Assembly (NCBI RefSeq): GCF_904846685.1
Contig: NZ_CAJHBQ010000002.1
Coordinates: forward strand, 248,001 to 312,000
Length of the DNA stretch: 64,000 nt
DNA from: Psychrobacter submarinus
Lineage (GTDB): Bacteria > Pseudomonadota > Gammaproteobacteria > Pseudomonadales > Moraxellaceae
Direction: 5' to 3'
Numbering within the stretch: position 1 is the stretch's first letter; each line of letters opens with the position of its first letter. The position numbers were made by a program, and so were the translations under genes. The notes beneath the pieces were generated by a model that saw nothing but the letters and a program-made list of their open reading frames with translations, was not told the origin of the DNA and did not search any database. Of the stretch, positions 54,098 through 63,987 are shown piece after piece.

Positions 54098-55435
54098 CTA
54101 TTTCGGACTGGCTGACCAAACAGGTGAGCGCACAGTGCCACTACTAGGTACGTTTATAGCGCTACCACCAGCGAGAGGTTTAATCGTCAAGACCCCTTTG
54201 CCGCCTTGTCTTGAAGCATAGACCACACGCTTGCCATTGGGTGAAAAGCTAGGTGCTTCATCGATACCGGTGTTGCCTAAATTTGCGGTGACCGCACCGC
54301 CACTATCCATAATAGCTGCAGAGCTGCCGTTCAAAAAGGCAATCTGTGAGCCGTCACTACTGAACTGCGGGCTTGTCGCGTAGCTGCTGTTAGAGACTTT
54401 AGTGACGCGCCCTGAGCCAAACTCATAACGATAGATTTGCGGTCTGTTAAAACCTGCTTTGTCGGAGACAAAAACAAACGATTGACCATCAGGAGCGTAG
54501 TTTGGCTGTACTTCGCTGCTCGGCCAGCTGACAAGCTTTTGAAGGTTGCCGCCATTAGCGCTTATCTGATAGATATCCGCGCTACCCTCAAAGCTGCTAG
54601 AGAAGAGGATTTTGCTCCCATCAGGAGAGAAGGAGGGGCTTAGATTGCTACCTTGATAGTTAGCTACCGCAGTAGCGCCGCCGCCACTCACGTTTTGAAC
54701 ATAGATGATGGGATAGGACTTCTCGCGCTGGATGGAGTAAGCGATACGGTTGCTATCAGGGGACCAAGCTGGCGAGAAGATAGAGCCTTTTACCTCTGTC
54801 ATGACTCTCACATTCTCACCATCAGCGTCCATGACTTTTAAACGTGAGATTTTGTCACTGCCAACGCTAGTCTCTTCGATATAAGCAATACGGCCCGAAA
54901 AGTCACCTGGCGTACCAGTGATAAGCTCGTAGATTTTGTCAGCTATCACGTGACCGGCATAGCGCATACTCTGCGCGTCATTGTTAGCCGTCAAGCTTTG
55001 TTTGCCTTGGATGATACGACCAGACTTAACATCGATAACCTCATAATCTGTGATCACTTGACCGCGATTGCTGCGAGTACTACCGACGACTAAATAAGGG
55101 ATACCTAAGCTTTGCCATACTGGCAGAGTACCTGCAAGCTCACCACTATTACGTGGCTGCTGCGGTAAGCCTTGGCTGGTGACCTTTAATTCGGTTCGGC
55201 TCAAATCATTTAAGATAATAGAAGATAAGACATTGTCACCGGCAAAGGGGACAAAGGCGACTTGGTTTTGTTGTCTTGGCGCAACCACCGTAACGTCGAT
55301 CTCCATAGGTGCAGCAGTAGCAGAATATAAAGGAGCGAACAGCAGTGGCGTGAGCAATAGCGAAGCCGAAGCTAGGTTTAGCGCGGAGAAGGTAGTGAGC
55401 TTTGAGGTTGGTAGCTTTAAAGATAATAGTTTCAT
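54098..55435 (-). CDS. tolB: Tol-Pal system protein TolB
   Basis: The periplasmic beta-propeller protein of the Tol-Pal envelope system. A signal peptide (to ATAAPMEIDV, ~40 residues) is followed by the N-terminal domain (VAFVPFAGDNVLSSIILNDLSRTEL) and six WD-like blades of the form SPAWSPDSNRIAYS, PSFSPDGSKILFSS and PSFSPNGKRVVYAS. Length 445 aa is typical (430 in E. coli). The pal gene normally follows; here a terminator and an IS3 element take that place. Confidence 0.96.
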   Translation of the reverse strand: MKLLSLKLPTSKLTTFSALNLASASLLLTPLLFAPLYSATAAPMEIDVTVVAPRQQNQVAFVPFAGDNVLSSIILNDLSRTELKVTSQGLPQQPRNSGELAGTLPVWQSLGIPYLVVGSTRSNRGQVITDYEVIDVKSGRIIQGKQSLTANNDAQSMRYAGHVIADKIYELITGTPGDFSGRIAYIEETSVGSDKISRLKVMDADGENVRVMTEVKGSIFSPAWSPDSNRIAYSIQREKSYPIIYVQNVSGGGATAVANYQGSNLSPSFSPDGSKILFSSSFEGSADIYQISANGGNLQKLVSWPSSEVQPNYAPDGQSFVFVSDKAGFNRPQIYRYEFGSGRVTKVSNSSYATSPQFSSDGSQIAFLNGSSAAIMDSGGAVTANLGNTGIDEAPSFSPNGKRVVYASRQGGKGVLTIKPLAGGSAINVPSSGTVRSPVWSASPK

Positions 55436-55548
55436 AGGTGAATACCCTAAGTTAAAAATTTTAAAATAATCGGCGGCAAGAGATAAATATCAGAAAGCTC
55501 CAGTGTCGACTTATTTGACACTAGGCTTTAAATCCTTTTTACCTTAAT

Positions 55549-56556
55549 CTATTGAACCATAACGTTGATCGTTAAAGCCGCAAATCTGCTAGGGTTGGTC
55601 AAATCAATAGGTAGAGGGCTTGCGGCAAAAGCGGCTTGTTCTGCCGCATCATTAACCGCACTATTAGCGCCGGTAGCTTTGGCGGATAATACGTTACCTT
55701 GATTATCTAATCTTAAAGCTACTTTAGCAGTAATACCTTGGGTTTCAAGCGGTGCTTTTAAGTTTCTCTGAATTTTAGCAGCTATGCTGTTCTTAAAATC
55801 GCCCGCAGAAGCCGAAGCGCTACTACGGGTACTGGCAGGCTTGCTATCAGCTGGTCTGCTATCAGCCGTTGATTGACCGTCTGATAAGTCAAAGGTTTTG
55901 TTTGCGCTGCTAGGAAGTCCTGTCTCTATCTCTATATTACGATCCGTTTTGCTCGGGCGATTGATTCTAGGGTTTGTCGTATTTTTTTGTTTATCACGAT
56001 ACTCTTTGAGTCGTTCACGCTCTTTTGCATCATCTTCTTGCTGACGTTGTTCGACTTGCTCAAGTCTCTCGCTCGCTAATGCCTCTGCCTGAGCATTCCA
56101 CTCTGCTAGATTGCGCTCATAAGCGGCCGATTGCTCAGCCAATCGTTGCTGCTGATTTTCGCTCATCAGTATAGGCTCATCGGCAGCGTCATCAGAGCGC
56201 ATAAATACAGGTACTCTTTGTGAGCTTGATCCTGCAGACTCTGAAGGGGCTGTAGGCGGGGTGCTAGCCGTACTAGCTGTACTTTCAGAGGTTTCAGCGG
56301 GTAAGATGCTGTTCGCTTGACTGGCCGCTTGGGCTGCTGCGCGGTTACTCAATATCTGAGCCTGCATCTCAGCTAACTGCTCAGGCGATACCATAGTGGT
56401 CTCAATCGCGCCGCTTGTCTCTAGACTTGGCTGCTGATAGGTGTAGATCAGCAGGCCAATCACTATACCGTGCGCCAACAAGCTGAGCAGCGTAGGCAAG
56501 GTTAGCCCATCACTGTCAGGCGGAGTAGGTATATAGACGAGAGGTGCGTTATTCAT
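55549..56556 (-). CDS. tolA: Tol-Pal system protein TolA
   Basis: TolA links the inner membrane TolQR motor to the outer membrane. One N-terminal helix (LPTLLSLLAHGIVIGLLIYTY) is followed by a polar, Ala/Gln/Glu-rich stretch with a coiled-coil heart (AAYERNLAEWNAQAEALASE, then KERERLKEYRDK). A C-terminal TonB/TolA-like domain follows (FKNSIAAKIQRNLKAPL with LRLDNQGNVLSAKATG). At 335 aa it is shorter than E. coli TolA (421 aa), mainly in the helical arm. Confidence 0.9.
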   Translation of the reverse strand: MNNAPLVYIPTPPDSDGLTLPTLLSLLAHGIVIGLLIYTYQQPSLETSGAIETTMVSPEQLAEMQAQILSNRAAAQAASQANSILPAETSESTASTASTPPTAPSESAGSSSQRVPVFMRSDDAADEPILMSENQQQRLAEQSAAYERNLAEWNAQAEALASERLEQVEQRQQEDDAKERERLKEYRDKQKNTTNPRINRPSKTDRNIEIETGLPSSANKTFDLSDGQSTADSRPADSKPASTRSSASASAGDFKNSIAAKIQRNLKAPLETQGITAKVALRLDNQGNVLSAKATGANSAVNDAAEQAAFAASPLPIDLTNPSRFAALTINVMVQ

Positions 56557-56677
56557 AAGTATGAGTAGTCGTGTGAGCTTAAAGGTAGATATCTAGAACA
56601 ATTCAGCTAAGGCTAAAAAGTAGCCGTATAGACCACTATTATAAAGGATAACGGTAGCATTTACTTATTGCGGCTTC

Positions 56678-57133
56678 TTACTGCGGCATAGGTAAAGGCG
56701 GGCCGGTGAGTAGTCCGACTTTTTCGATACCCGCTTGCTGCAAGCTTGCCATGAGTGCCACGATAGCGCCGTATTGATTGTTTTGATCGGCATTGATCAT
56801 AATCTGTATGGGCTGGCCTGTTTCATTATTACTTTGAGTTTGTAGATTGAATAAAGTGTTAATCAGCTCAGGCTCACTGACAGGCACATCTACATTATCC
56901 TCATAACTGATAAAAATCTCACCATTATCAGTTAAAGAGACGATAATTGGCAGCTGGTTTTGGCTCATGTTTGCTGCTTGCTCTTTGGGTAAGTCTACTT
57001 CTACGCCTGTGGTCAGCATCGGCGCGGTCACCATAAAAATCACTAACAGTACGAGCATCACATCGATATAAGGCACGACGTTCATCTCGCTGTTGAGCGT
57101 GGCATTTTGGCGCTTATAAGGACTTGGCTTCAT
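56678..57133 (-). CDS. tolR: Tol-Pal system protein TolR
   Basis: The ExbD/TolR-family proton-channel partner of TolQ. The N-terminal helix MNVVPYIDVMLVLLVIFMVT carries the essential Asp; the periplasmic domain includes VDLPKEQA and INADQNNQYGAIVALMASLQQAG. Length 151 aa is typical. It overlaps tolQ by 4 bp (ATGA), showing coupling. Confidence 0.95.
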   Translation of the reverse strand: MKPSPYKRQNATLNSEMNVVPYIDVMLVLLVIFMVTAPMLTTGVEVDLPKEQAANMSQNQLPIIVSLTDNGEIFISYEDNVDVPVSEPELINTLFNLQTQSNNETGQPIQIMINADQNNQYGAIVALMASLQQAGIEKVGLLTGPPLPMPQ

Positions 57134-57852
57134 AGCGGATTGCTCTGATTAATGTGCGCAGTACGAGGAGTGGCGATTTTGCTTTCGGTACTGGTTTCGC
57201 GCTGTAGCATACCGGTCATCTCATCACAAAATAAGGCACGCGACTCGTAGAGCCGTGCCGACTGAGCCGTGAAGTGATTGAAAGCTAACACTGCTGGAAT
57301 CGCGGCAAATAGCCCCATAGCAGTGGCAATCAATGCCTCAGCGATACCAGGTGCGACAGAGGTGAGGGTAGCTTGCTCGGTTTGTGATAAACCTAAAAAA
57401 GCATTCATAATACCCCAAACGGTACCAAATAAACCGACATAGGGCGCGACCGAGCCGATACTTGCCAGCGTAGTCAGACCTGACTCTAAGAGCTGCTGCT
57501 GACGGCCAAGACCAACTCGCAGCTTACGCTCAACGCCGTCGATAATATCGTCTTTAGGTTGGCGCTTTTTGTGCATTCTTAGATATTCAGAGAACCCCAC
57601 ATAAAAAATCTGCTCAAGGCCTTGTCGATCAGGCGAGCCTTGAACGCCTTGGTAGAGCTTTGCTAGATCTTCGCCTGACCAAAACCAAGTCTCAAACTGC
57701 TCATCGAAGCGTTTGGCACTGCCTAAACGTGCGCTGAGCCGAAAGATAACCACCCAACTGAGCAGTGAAGCCAATAATAATAAAGCCATCACGATCTGTA
57801 CCAGCAGGCTCGCTTGGGTGATTAGGTCGATAATATTTAAAGATTCAGGCAT
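57130..57852 (-). CDS. tolQ: Tol-Pal system protein TolQ
   Basis: The ExbB/TolQ-family motor protein of the inner membrane. Three hydrophobic helices are present: LVQIVMALLLLASLLSWVVI, LTTLASIGSVAPYVGLFGTVWGIM with the conserved GLFGTVWG, and APGIAEALIATAMGLFAAIPAVLAF. The product has 240 aa (230 in E. coli). It is the first gene of tolQ-tolR-tolA-tolB; ybgC, often upstream, is absent. Confidence 0.96.
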   Translation of the reverse strand: MPESLNIIDLITQASLLVQIVMALLLLASLLSWVVIFRLSARLGSAKRFDEQFETWFWSGEDLAKLYQGVQGSPDRQGLEQIFYVGFSEYLRMHKKRQPKDDIIDGVERKLRVGLGRQQQLLESGLTTLASIGSVAPYVGLFGTVWGIMNAFLGLSQTEQATLTSVAPGIAEALIATAMGLFAAIPAVLAFNHFTAQSARLYESRALFCDEMTGMLQRETSTESKIATPRTAHINQSNPL

Positions 57853-58430
57853 CTAATGGACTCACATAATGGACGATAGCTAGCAATATAAAACAATAGT
57901 ATTGACGTTATGAAGCAAGTTCAGGCAATAAAGCCAAAAACAATCAGCATGCAAAGGCTTCTAAGTCATATTCACTCGTTAGTGTACGTTTAAATGATAA
58001 AAAGGTCATTATTAATGTGTTTAATAATTGCTAATGATTGATTTTTCCAAATAACGAGTGACAAGAAGTCGTAAATATAATAGAGTTTCGCTTGCAGGTT
58101 GAATTGTAGTTTTAACTTACCAAATTGTCACAGAGTATGTTTTTTTATATACTAGGCCGTGAGGCAAGTTATCACTAATTTTTAAACGTGCTTATTCTAC
58201 AAAGTACCACTGCCGATAGCGACAACCTTGTCATAGCTAAAGCACTGCAAAACGCAAAACCGGAGGTATCACCAAAGGTTTTATCACTGAGAATGAGATC
58301 ATAATGACGTCAACTTTATCTTAAAGACGGAGGCGAGACTTCTAAAGACGTTACGCTATCAACTCATTCGGCTAGAATGACTAAACTAGATAAGCTTCTT
58401 CTCGTATCGCTTAAAAACCATTCTACACCC
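57853..58430. other. Divergent gap between tolQ and the purine permease (first part)
   Basis: No gene is evident in this 578-bp stretch. A 10-bp inverted repeat (TCACTCGTTA at 57972 and TAACGAGTGA at 58052) encloses ~70 bp of AT-rich DNA. Two Shine-Dalgarno-like GGAGG runs (near 58262 and 58330) lack a convincing frame behind them. Confidence 0.35.
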
Positions 58431-58519
58431 CATCATGCATTATCAGCATGATGATAGAACATGTTTAAAAATACCTTCTCTGGGTTATCTCTACCAAAAC
58501 AGTTTTTGGTAGAGATAAC
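58431..58519 (+). promoter_or_regulatory. Two hairpins in the leader of the purine permease gene
   Basis: Hairpin 1: CATCATGC (58431) pairs with GCATGATG (58446) over a 7-nt loop. Hairpin 2: GTTATCTCTACCAAAA (58484-58499) pairs perfectly with TTTTGGTAGAGATAAC (58504-58519) over a 4-nt loop, 76 bp before the start codon. No T tract follows, so it is not a plain terminator; it could be an operator palindrome or an RNA leader element. Confidence 0.6.
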
Positions 58520-58595
58520 GCCTTGATTGACCTGTTAAACACTAAGGTTTTAGTTTGGATGCGATACTTAATTAATGCAACTGGGAAGCGACACT

Positions 58596-59891
58596 ATGAA
58601 CGCAATTAAAAGATATTATGGAATCACAGGTGATAACACCACCATAAAAACAGAACTACTCGCCGGTTTAACTACCTTTTTGACCATGGCTTATATTATC
58701 TTTGTCAACCCGAACGTCTTAGCAGATGCGGGTATGGATAAAGGCGCGGTCTTTGTCGCGACGTGCTTAGCTGCGGCGATTGGTTGTTTTATTATGGGTA
58801 TTTATGCCAAGCTGCCAGTCGCGCTAGCTCCGGGCATGGGTCTTAACGCCTTTTTTACTTACGGCGTAGTACTTGGTATGGGCTATACTTGGCAGATCGC
58901 ACTTGGCGCGGTATTCTTATCTGGGTGTATCTTTGTACTTTTGAGTCTGTTTAAGATACGCGAAATCATTATCAACTCCATACCCAACTCACTAAAGCAA
59001 GGAGTGGTCGCTGGTATTGGCGCGTTTTTAGCTTTCATTGCACTTCAAAGTGCTGGCGTCATCGTCAATAACGACGCCACTTTGGTTGGCCTAGGGGATA
59101 TGACGACCTTCTCTCCTGCTATGGCAGCTTTTGGTTTTATTGTTATTATCGCTTTGGCTTATAAAAAAGTACCAGGCGCGGTAACTATAGGTATTTTACT
59201 CGTCGCGCTTATTAGCCTATTAACTGGCAATACTCAATTCACCGGTATTGTCTCAGCGCCGCCTTCTATGGCACCGACTTTTATGCAAATTGATATTGCA
59301 GGCGCTCTAAACGTTGGCATGATCAGTGTTATCTTTGCTTTTTTATTCGTTGATTTATTTGATACTGCAGGGACTTTGATTGCGACTACCAGTCAAGCCG
59401 GCTTAGTCGATAAAAATGGTAAGATTCCTAATATGGGCAAGGCACTGTTAGCGGATTCTACAGCGACAGTTGCTGGTGCGGCGCTAGGTACTTCATCGAC
59501 AACCAGCTACGTTGAGAGTGTCTCTGGTATTGCAGCGGGTGGTCGTACGGGCTTAGTCGCGGTGACGGTTGGGGTGCTATTCCTACTCAGCACCTTCTTT
59601 GCACCACTTGCTGGTATGATTCCCGCTTATGCTACTGCCGGCGCTATCTTTTATGTCGCAGTACTGATGCTAGCTACGCTAAAAGACGTAGAATGGGTAG
59701 ATTTAACTGAGGCTGGACCCGTCGTTGTCGTACTACTATTTACGCCTTTAACGTATTCTATCGCCGATGGTATCGCGCTTGGATTTATCACTTACACGGC
59801 TGCTAAGGCGTTAACCGGTAAGTTTGCTGATATTAGTATAGCGGTCTGGATCTTAACGATAGTACTGCTTGCTAAGATTATCTTTGTTTAG
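58596..59891 (+). CDS. NCS2 family purine permease (AzgA/GhxP-like)
   Basis: An inner-membrane nucleobase-proton symporter, probably for guanine/hypoxanthine. The AzgA-type signature is clear: TELLAGLTTFLTMAYIIFVNP at the first helix, GMGLNAFFTYGVV, GVVAGIGAFLAFIALQ and FLFVDLFDTAGTLIATTSQAG, then STATVAGAALGTSSTTSYVES. ATG 58596 with GGAAG upstream is chosen over 58575. The product has 431 aa with about 12-14 hydrophobic helices, the usual size for AdeP/GhxP. Confidence 0.88.
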   Translation: MNAIKRYYGITGDNTTIKTELLAGLTTFLTMAYIIFVNPNVLADAGMDKGAVFVATCLAAAIGCFIMGIYAKLPVALAPGMGLNAFFTYGVVLGMGYTWQIALGAVFLSGCIFVLLSLFKIREIIINSIPNSLKQGVVAGIGAFLAFIALQSAGVIVNNDATLVGLGDMTTFSPAMAAFGFIVIIALAYKKVPGAVTIGILLVALISLLTGNTQFTGIVSAPPSMAPTFMQIDIAGALNVGMISVIFAFLFVDLFDTAGTLIATTSQAGLVDKNGKIPNMGKALLADSTATVAGAALGTSSTTSYVESVSGIAAGGRTGLVAVTVGVLFLLSTFFAPLAGMIPAYATAGAIFYVAVLMLATLKDVEWVDLTEAGPVVVVLLFTPLTYSIADGIALGFITYTAAKALTGKFADISIAVWILTIVLLAKIIFV

Positions 59892-59952
59892 AGTCTAGAG
59901 AGTCGTTATAATTTTATAAACTTATAACTCTATCAAAGCTTTATCATCATCT

Positions 59953-59990
59953 AACCCTTTTTATCAGAACTTGATAAGAAGGGTTTTTTT
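59953..59990 (+). terminator. Terminator of the purine permease gene
   Basis: AACCCTT pairs with AAGGGTT, with an inner TTATC/GATAA stem, followed by seven T. Confidence 0.9.
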
Positions 59991-60721
59991 ATGCAGCTTT
60001 GAGGGCTCTTTTTTGAGAGGTTTACCGGATGAAACGCACTGATTTATAGGGTACAGTTGTCGTTTATTAGCCATAAACTGTCTGATTATGAAAGTGGGTA
60101 TAGGCACAGAGTAGTCAAAGAGTAAATAGAAAAGGGTACCTTAAGCGTCAATAGCAAGATGAATATGGTATCTAGCTGTTTTTAAAGGTAATAATGATTG
60201 AAAATAAATGTTGGTTGGGCATAGTTTGAAAATTTTTTTCGTGATAATATGGCGACGTTAAGCGCATCACCTCAAGCAACGCCGTAGAGGTTTTTCTTAC
60301 AGTGAATTGGCGACACCCTGATCATGTTTTTGCTGCTATTAGACCCATCCGCTCAGACTATGATCGCACTCCTTCACTACCGACAAGAAGAAGGCACTAA
60401 TGCCGCTTAACGTTAATTTGCCTTTGTATTGTTAACGTAGTCCGTTTAACACGCAACGATCTACTTAACCGTATCCAGCTTTTGCTGGATTTGCTCGTTT
60501 TGTGATAGCGCTGTCTGATCTTTTATAATTTGGTTTTTTTGTCTTTATCTATAGCTATTTTACAGATTGCTTTTGGAGAGTTATTTATCTTCTCTATATA
60601 AGCGGATAGTTATATTTTATATCGTTTTAAATAACTAAAAATACCAGTATAAAGATATGAGATTATAAAAATCCTGACGCTCTATTTATCATAGTTTTTA
60701 GACGATAATTATGGAGTTGGT
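59991..60721 (+). other. 731-bp gap upstream of putA
   Basis: No gene is visible. A weak hairpin with a T-run (ACCTC ... GAGGTTTTT, 60270-60295) and a small ATCCAGC-TTTT-GCTGGAT hairpin (60473-60490) are present. A possible promoter is TTGGAG/TATATA with a 16-bp spacer (60573-60600). The long region suits a regulated catabolic gene, and since PutA here lacks its own DNA-binding domain a separate regulator is likely. Confidence 0.4.
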
Positions 60722-63700
60722 ATGCACCCAATAGATCAGTTTACCCCACAAGAGCCTATACTATTTCAGCCAACAGAGCTGCTTTCACCTGATTATATTA
60801 AGCAATCAAGCGATGAGCTGTATGCGCGTATCTCGCCATTATACAGTGTCGATGAAGAGCGCTGGCTATCAGAGCTACTACCTTTGGCAAAGCCGACCGA
60901 GGCTGAGCGCGATGCAGCAAGTGAGCAGACGCGCAAGCTCGTTGAGTATGTGCGCCGTGATAGTAAGTCAGTCAAGATGGTGGACTCGCTTTTATTAGAG
61001 TACAGCTTAGATACGCAAGAAGGTATCTTGCTGATGAGCTTGGCTGAAGCCTTAATTCGTGTACCAGATAACTATACGGCTGACGCGCTGATTCGCGACA
61101 AGATGAGCGTGGCCGATTGGAAAAAACATCTCAAAGATAATAATGGCATGATGGTCAACGCCTCGACTTGGGGGCTGATGATGACCGGGCGGGTGGTTAG
61201 TATAGATAGCAGTACGACCGCGTCAGGGTTTTTGGATCGCATGACCAAAAAGATGGGCGAACCTATGATTCGCGCGGCCATGCAAAAAGCGATGCGCATT
61301 ATGGGTCATCAGTTCGTGCTTGGCGAGACGATTGAGGAGGCGAATCGTAATAGTCAGCCTTATCGCAATAAAGGCTATACCTATTCATTCGATATGCTCG
61401 GTGAAGCGGCCATTACCAATAAAGACGCTGAAAAGTACTTCAATGATTATCTGCATGCGATTAAATCTACGGCGAATATCAAAGTAAAGGAGGGCATGCC
61501 TAAGCCTTCGGTTTCTATCAAGCTATCCGCGCTACACCCGCGTTATGAGGCAACCCAAGAAGCACAAGTGTTTGGACGCTTGCGTCAGCGCTGCCTGCTA
61601 CTCATTGAGGCGGCACGCGAAGTCAATGTTGATTTGAGTATTGATGCCGAAGAAGCCGATCGCTTAGAGATCTCTTTAAAGCTCTTTGAATCGCTATACC
61701 GCGATCCTATCACTGCTGGCTGGGACGGTCTGGGTCTTGTGGTACAGGGCTACTCAAAACGTGCCATCGCAATCTTTGCTTGGCTTGCGCGCTTAGCGGC
61801 TGAGGTTGGCGACCGTATTCCGCTACGTCTGGTTAAAGGCGCTTATTGGGATACTGAGATCAAGCTTGCGCAACAAAAAGGCCTATCAGGCTATCCGGTA
61901 TGGACACGTAAAGAAGGCACAGATACTGCATATTTAGCCTGCGCACGTTTTTTACTCTCAGATCATCTGCGTGGTTTGATTTGGCCGCAGTTTGCCACTC
62001 ATAATGCGCATACTCTGGCGTCTGTCATGACTATGAGTAGCCACAGAGACTTTGAGTTCCAGCGTCTACATGGTATGGGCGACGCACTCTATGATCATAT
62101 TTTACAAACCTATCAGATACCAGTACGTATTTATGCCCCAGTCGGCGCGCATCAAGACTTGCTGCCGTACTTAGTGAGACGTTTACTAGAAAATGGTGCC
62201 AATAGCTCATTTGTACATCAGCTATTAGATAAGTCTTATCCGATCGATAAGCTCACTGTGCATCCGTATGATAAGCTCGTAGCGAATGAGCACTTACACA
62301 ACCCAGAGATTCCCTTACCGCTAGAGATATATGGCGAGCGTGAGGCAAGCTATGGCCCTAATATATTTGTCGACTCCCAGTGGCAGCCTTTTGAAGCGGC
62401 GATTGCTGAACAGCGCAAAAAGACTTGGACAGCGACCTCAATCATTGATGGTCAAGCAATTAGCGAATATACAAAAGAGGGCGCTACTCATCAGCTCGAG
62501 AGTCAAAATGTCCTTGCGCCTTGGAATCATAATGTAAAAGCTGGCGAGGTTCAGTATGCCAATGCTGAGATTGCCAATCAAGCAATTGAGGCAGCCGTTG
62601 CCGGTCAAGCCGCTTGGCAAGCGGTTCCTGCCGCAAGACGCGCTGAGATACTACGAAAAACGGCAGACTTGTATGAAGAAAACTACGCGGAGCTGATGGC
62701 GCTTTGTCAGCTCGAAGCGGGTAAAACTATGCAAGATAGTATCGATGAGATCAAAGAGGCGGTGGATTTTTGTCGCTTCTATGCGGATGAAGCCGAGCGT
62801 TTAGCAGCTGAGGTCCATGAGATAACTGACTTATCAGGCAAATTGCTTCGCCAAGTCTATAAAGCTCGCGGTACTTTTGTTTGCATTAGCCCATGGAACT
62901 TCCCTTTAGCGATTTATACCGGTCAGATAGTTGCCGCGCTCGCTGCGGGTAATACGGTGGTGGCAAAGCCAGCTGAACAGACCAGCTTGATCGCGCATTT
63001 CGGCGCTCAGCTCATGTATCAAGCAGGTGTGCCGTTCGAGGCACTACAGTTCGTCGTTGGCGCAGGAGAGGTTGGCGGCACTTTGACGGCATCAGATCAG
63101 ATTGCAGGCGTCATCTTTACTGGCTCAACGCAAACTGCTCAGCGCATTAACCAAAGCCTCAACAATCACGCGCAGACCAGTGGTGAGCTGCCGATATTGA
63201 TTGCCGAAACTGGCGGGCAAAATGCAATGATTGTCGATTCAACCGCATTGCCTGAGCAAGTGGTGACTGATGCGGTATTATCTGCGTTTGGCTCAGCCGG
63301 TCAGCGCTGCTCAGCTTGTCGTATCTTATGCGTGCAAGAAGATGTCGCCGATGGCATTATCGAGCTGCTACAGGGGCATATGGCAGAGTTGGTCGTGGGC
63401 AATCCGACTTATGTCTCAACCGATGTCGGCCCTGTGATTGATAGTGATGCCAAAAAAGGACTAGAAGCCCATATCGAACGTATGCAGTCTGAGGCGACCG
63501 CGACTATCTTGGGGCAGACCCCTATGAGCGCAAGCTCAGTCGTTAGTGAAGATGAGGCAACCTTTGTACTGCCTACCGCGATTGAAGTAAACAGTATCGA
63601 TGTTATCGGTGGTGAGCACTTTGGCCCGATATTGCATGTACTACGCTATAAAGCGCGTGACCTTGATAAGCTAATAGATGCAATCAATGGTACAGGCTTT

Positions 63701-63976
63701 GGTCTGACTTTGGGTATCCATAGCCGTATAGAAAACATCGCCGAGCATATCGAGCGCCGAGTAGTCGTTGGCAACACTTATGTCAACCGTAACCAAATCG
63801 GTGCAGTAGTCAACGTTCAGCCTTTTGGTGGTACAGGTCTCTCTGGTACAGGACCTAAAGCTGGCGGACCACATTATGTTGCACGTTTAATGAAGCTTAG
63901 CACTGAGCAAGGCGCTGCAGGCAATACTACTCATAGCACAAACACTCAATCAACCACACAGACACAGCTCGCATAA
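60722..63976 (+). CDS. putA: Bifunctional proline dehydrogenase / P5C dehydrogenase PutA
   Basis: PutA oxidises proline to glutamate in two steps. The FAD-dependent proline dehydrogenase domain (~180-540) shows SIKLSALHPRYE, DAEEADRLEISL, GYSKRAIAIFAWLARLAAE and RLVKGAYWDTEIK. The aldehyde dehydrogenase domain (~570-1060) has WNFPLAIYTGQIVAALAAGN, ETGGQNAMIVDS with Glu829, and GQRCSACR with the catalytic Cys863. It has 1084 aa, against 1320 in E. coli. The N-terminal ribbon-helix-helix repressor domain and the C-terminal extension are both missing, so this is the short type without DNA binding. A partial gene follows 11 bp later. Confidence 0.96.
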   Translation: MHPIDQFTPQEPILFQPTELLSPDYIKQSSDELYARISPLYSVDEERWLSELLPLAKPTEAERDAASEQTRKLVEYVRRDSKSVKMVDSLLLEYSLDTQEGILLMSLAEALIRVPDNYTADALIRDKMSVADWKKHLKDNNGMMVNASTWGLMMTGRVVSIDSSTTASGFLDRMTKKMGEPMIRAAMQKAMRIMGHQFVLGETIEEANRNSQPYRNKGYTYSFDMLGEAAITNKDAEKYFNDYLHAIKSTANIKVKEGMPKPSVSIKLSALHPRYEATQEAQVFGRLRQRCLLLIEAAREVNVDLSIDAEEADRLEISLKLFESLYRDPITAGWDGLGLVVQGYSKRAIAIFAWLARLAAEVGDRIPLRLVKGAYWDTEIKLAQQKGLSGYPVWTRKEGTDTAYLACARFLLSDHLRGLIWPQFATHNAHTLASVMTMSSHRDFEFQRLHGMGDALYDHILQTYQIPVRIYAPVGAHQDLLPYLVRRLLENGANSSFVHQLLDKSYPIDKLTVHPYDKLVANEHLHNPEIPLPLEIYGEREASYGPNIFVDSQWQPFEAAIAEQRKKTWTATSIIDGQAISEYTKEGATHQLESQNVLAPWNHNVKAGEVQYANAEIANQAIEAAVAGQAAWQAVPAARRAEILRKTADLYEENYAELMALCQLEAGKTMQDSIDEIKEAVDFCRFYADEAERLAAEVHEITDLSGKLLRQVYKARGTFVCISPWNFPLAIYTGQIVAALAAGNTVVAKPAEQTSLIAHFGAQLMYQAGVPFEALQFVVGAGEVGGTLTASDQIAGVIFTGSTQTAQRINQSLNNHAQTSGELPILIAETGGQNAMIVDSTALPEQVVTDAVLSAFGSAGQRCSACRILCVQEDVADGIIELLQGHMAELVVGNPTYVSTDVGPVIDSDAKKGLEAHIERMQSEATATILGQTPMSASSVVSEDEATFVLPTAIEVNSIDVIGGEHFGPILHVLRYKARDLDKLIDAINGTGFGLTLGIHSRIENIAEHIERRVVVGNTYVNRNQIGAVVNVQPFGGTGLSGTGPKAGGPHYVARLMKLSTEQGAAGNTTHSTNTQSTTQTQLA

Positions 63977-63987
63977 GGAGTAGCAAG

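Noticed and set aside
58575-58595. Upstream ATG of the purine permease
   Set aside because: A GGAAG box is correctly placed for the ATG at 58596, and the family starts there.
58200-58595. Known purine riboswitch upstream of the permease
   Set aside because: The conserved purine-riboswitch core was not found; only plain palindromes are present.
60259-60330. Small RNA or riboswitch upstream of putA
   Set aside because: Only a weak 5-bp stem with a T-run is seen; no match to a known RNA class could be supported.
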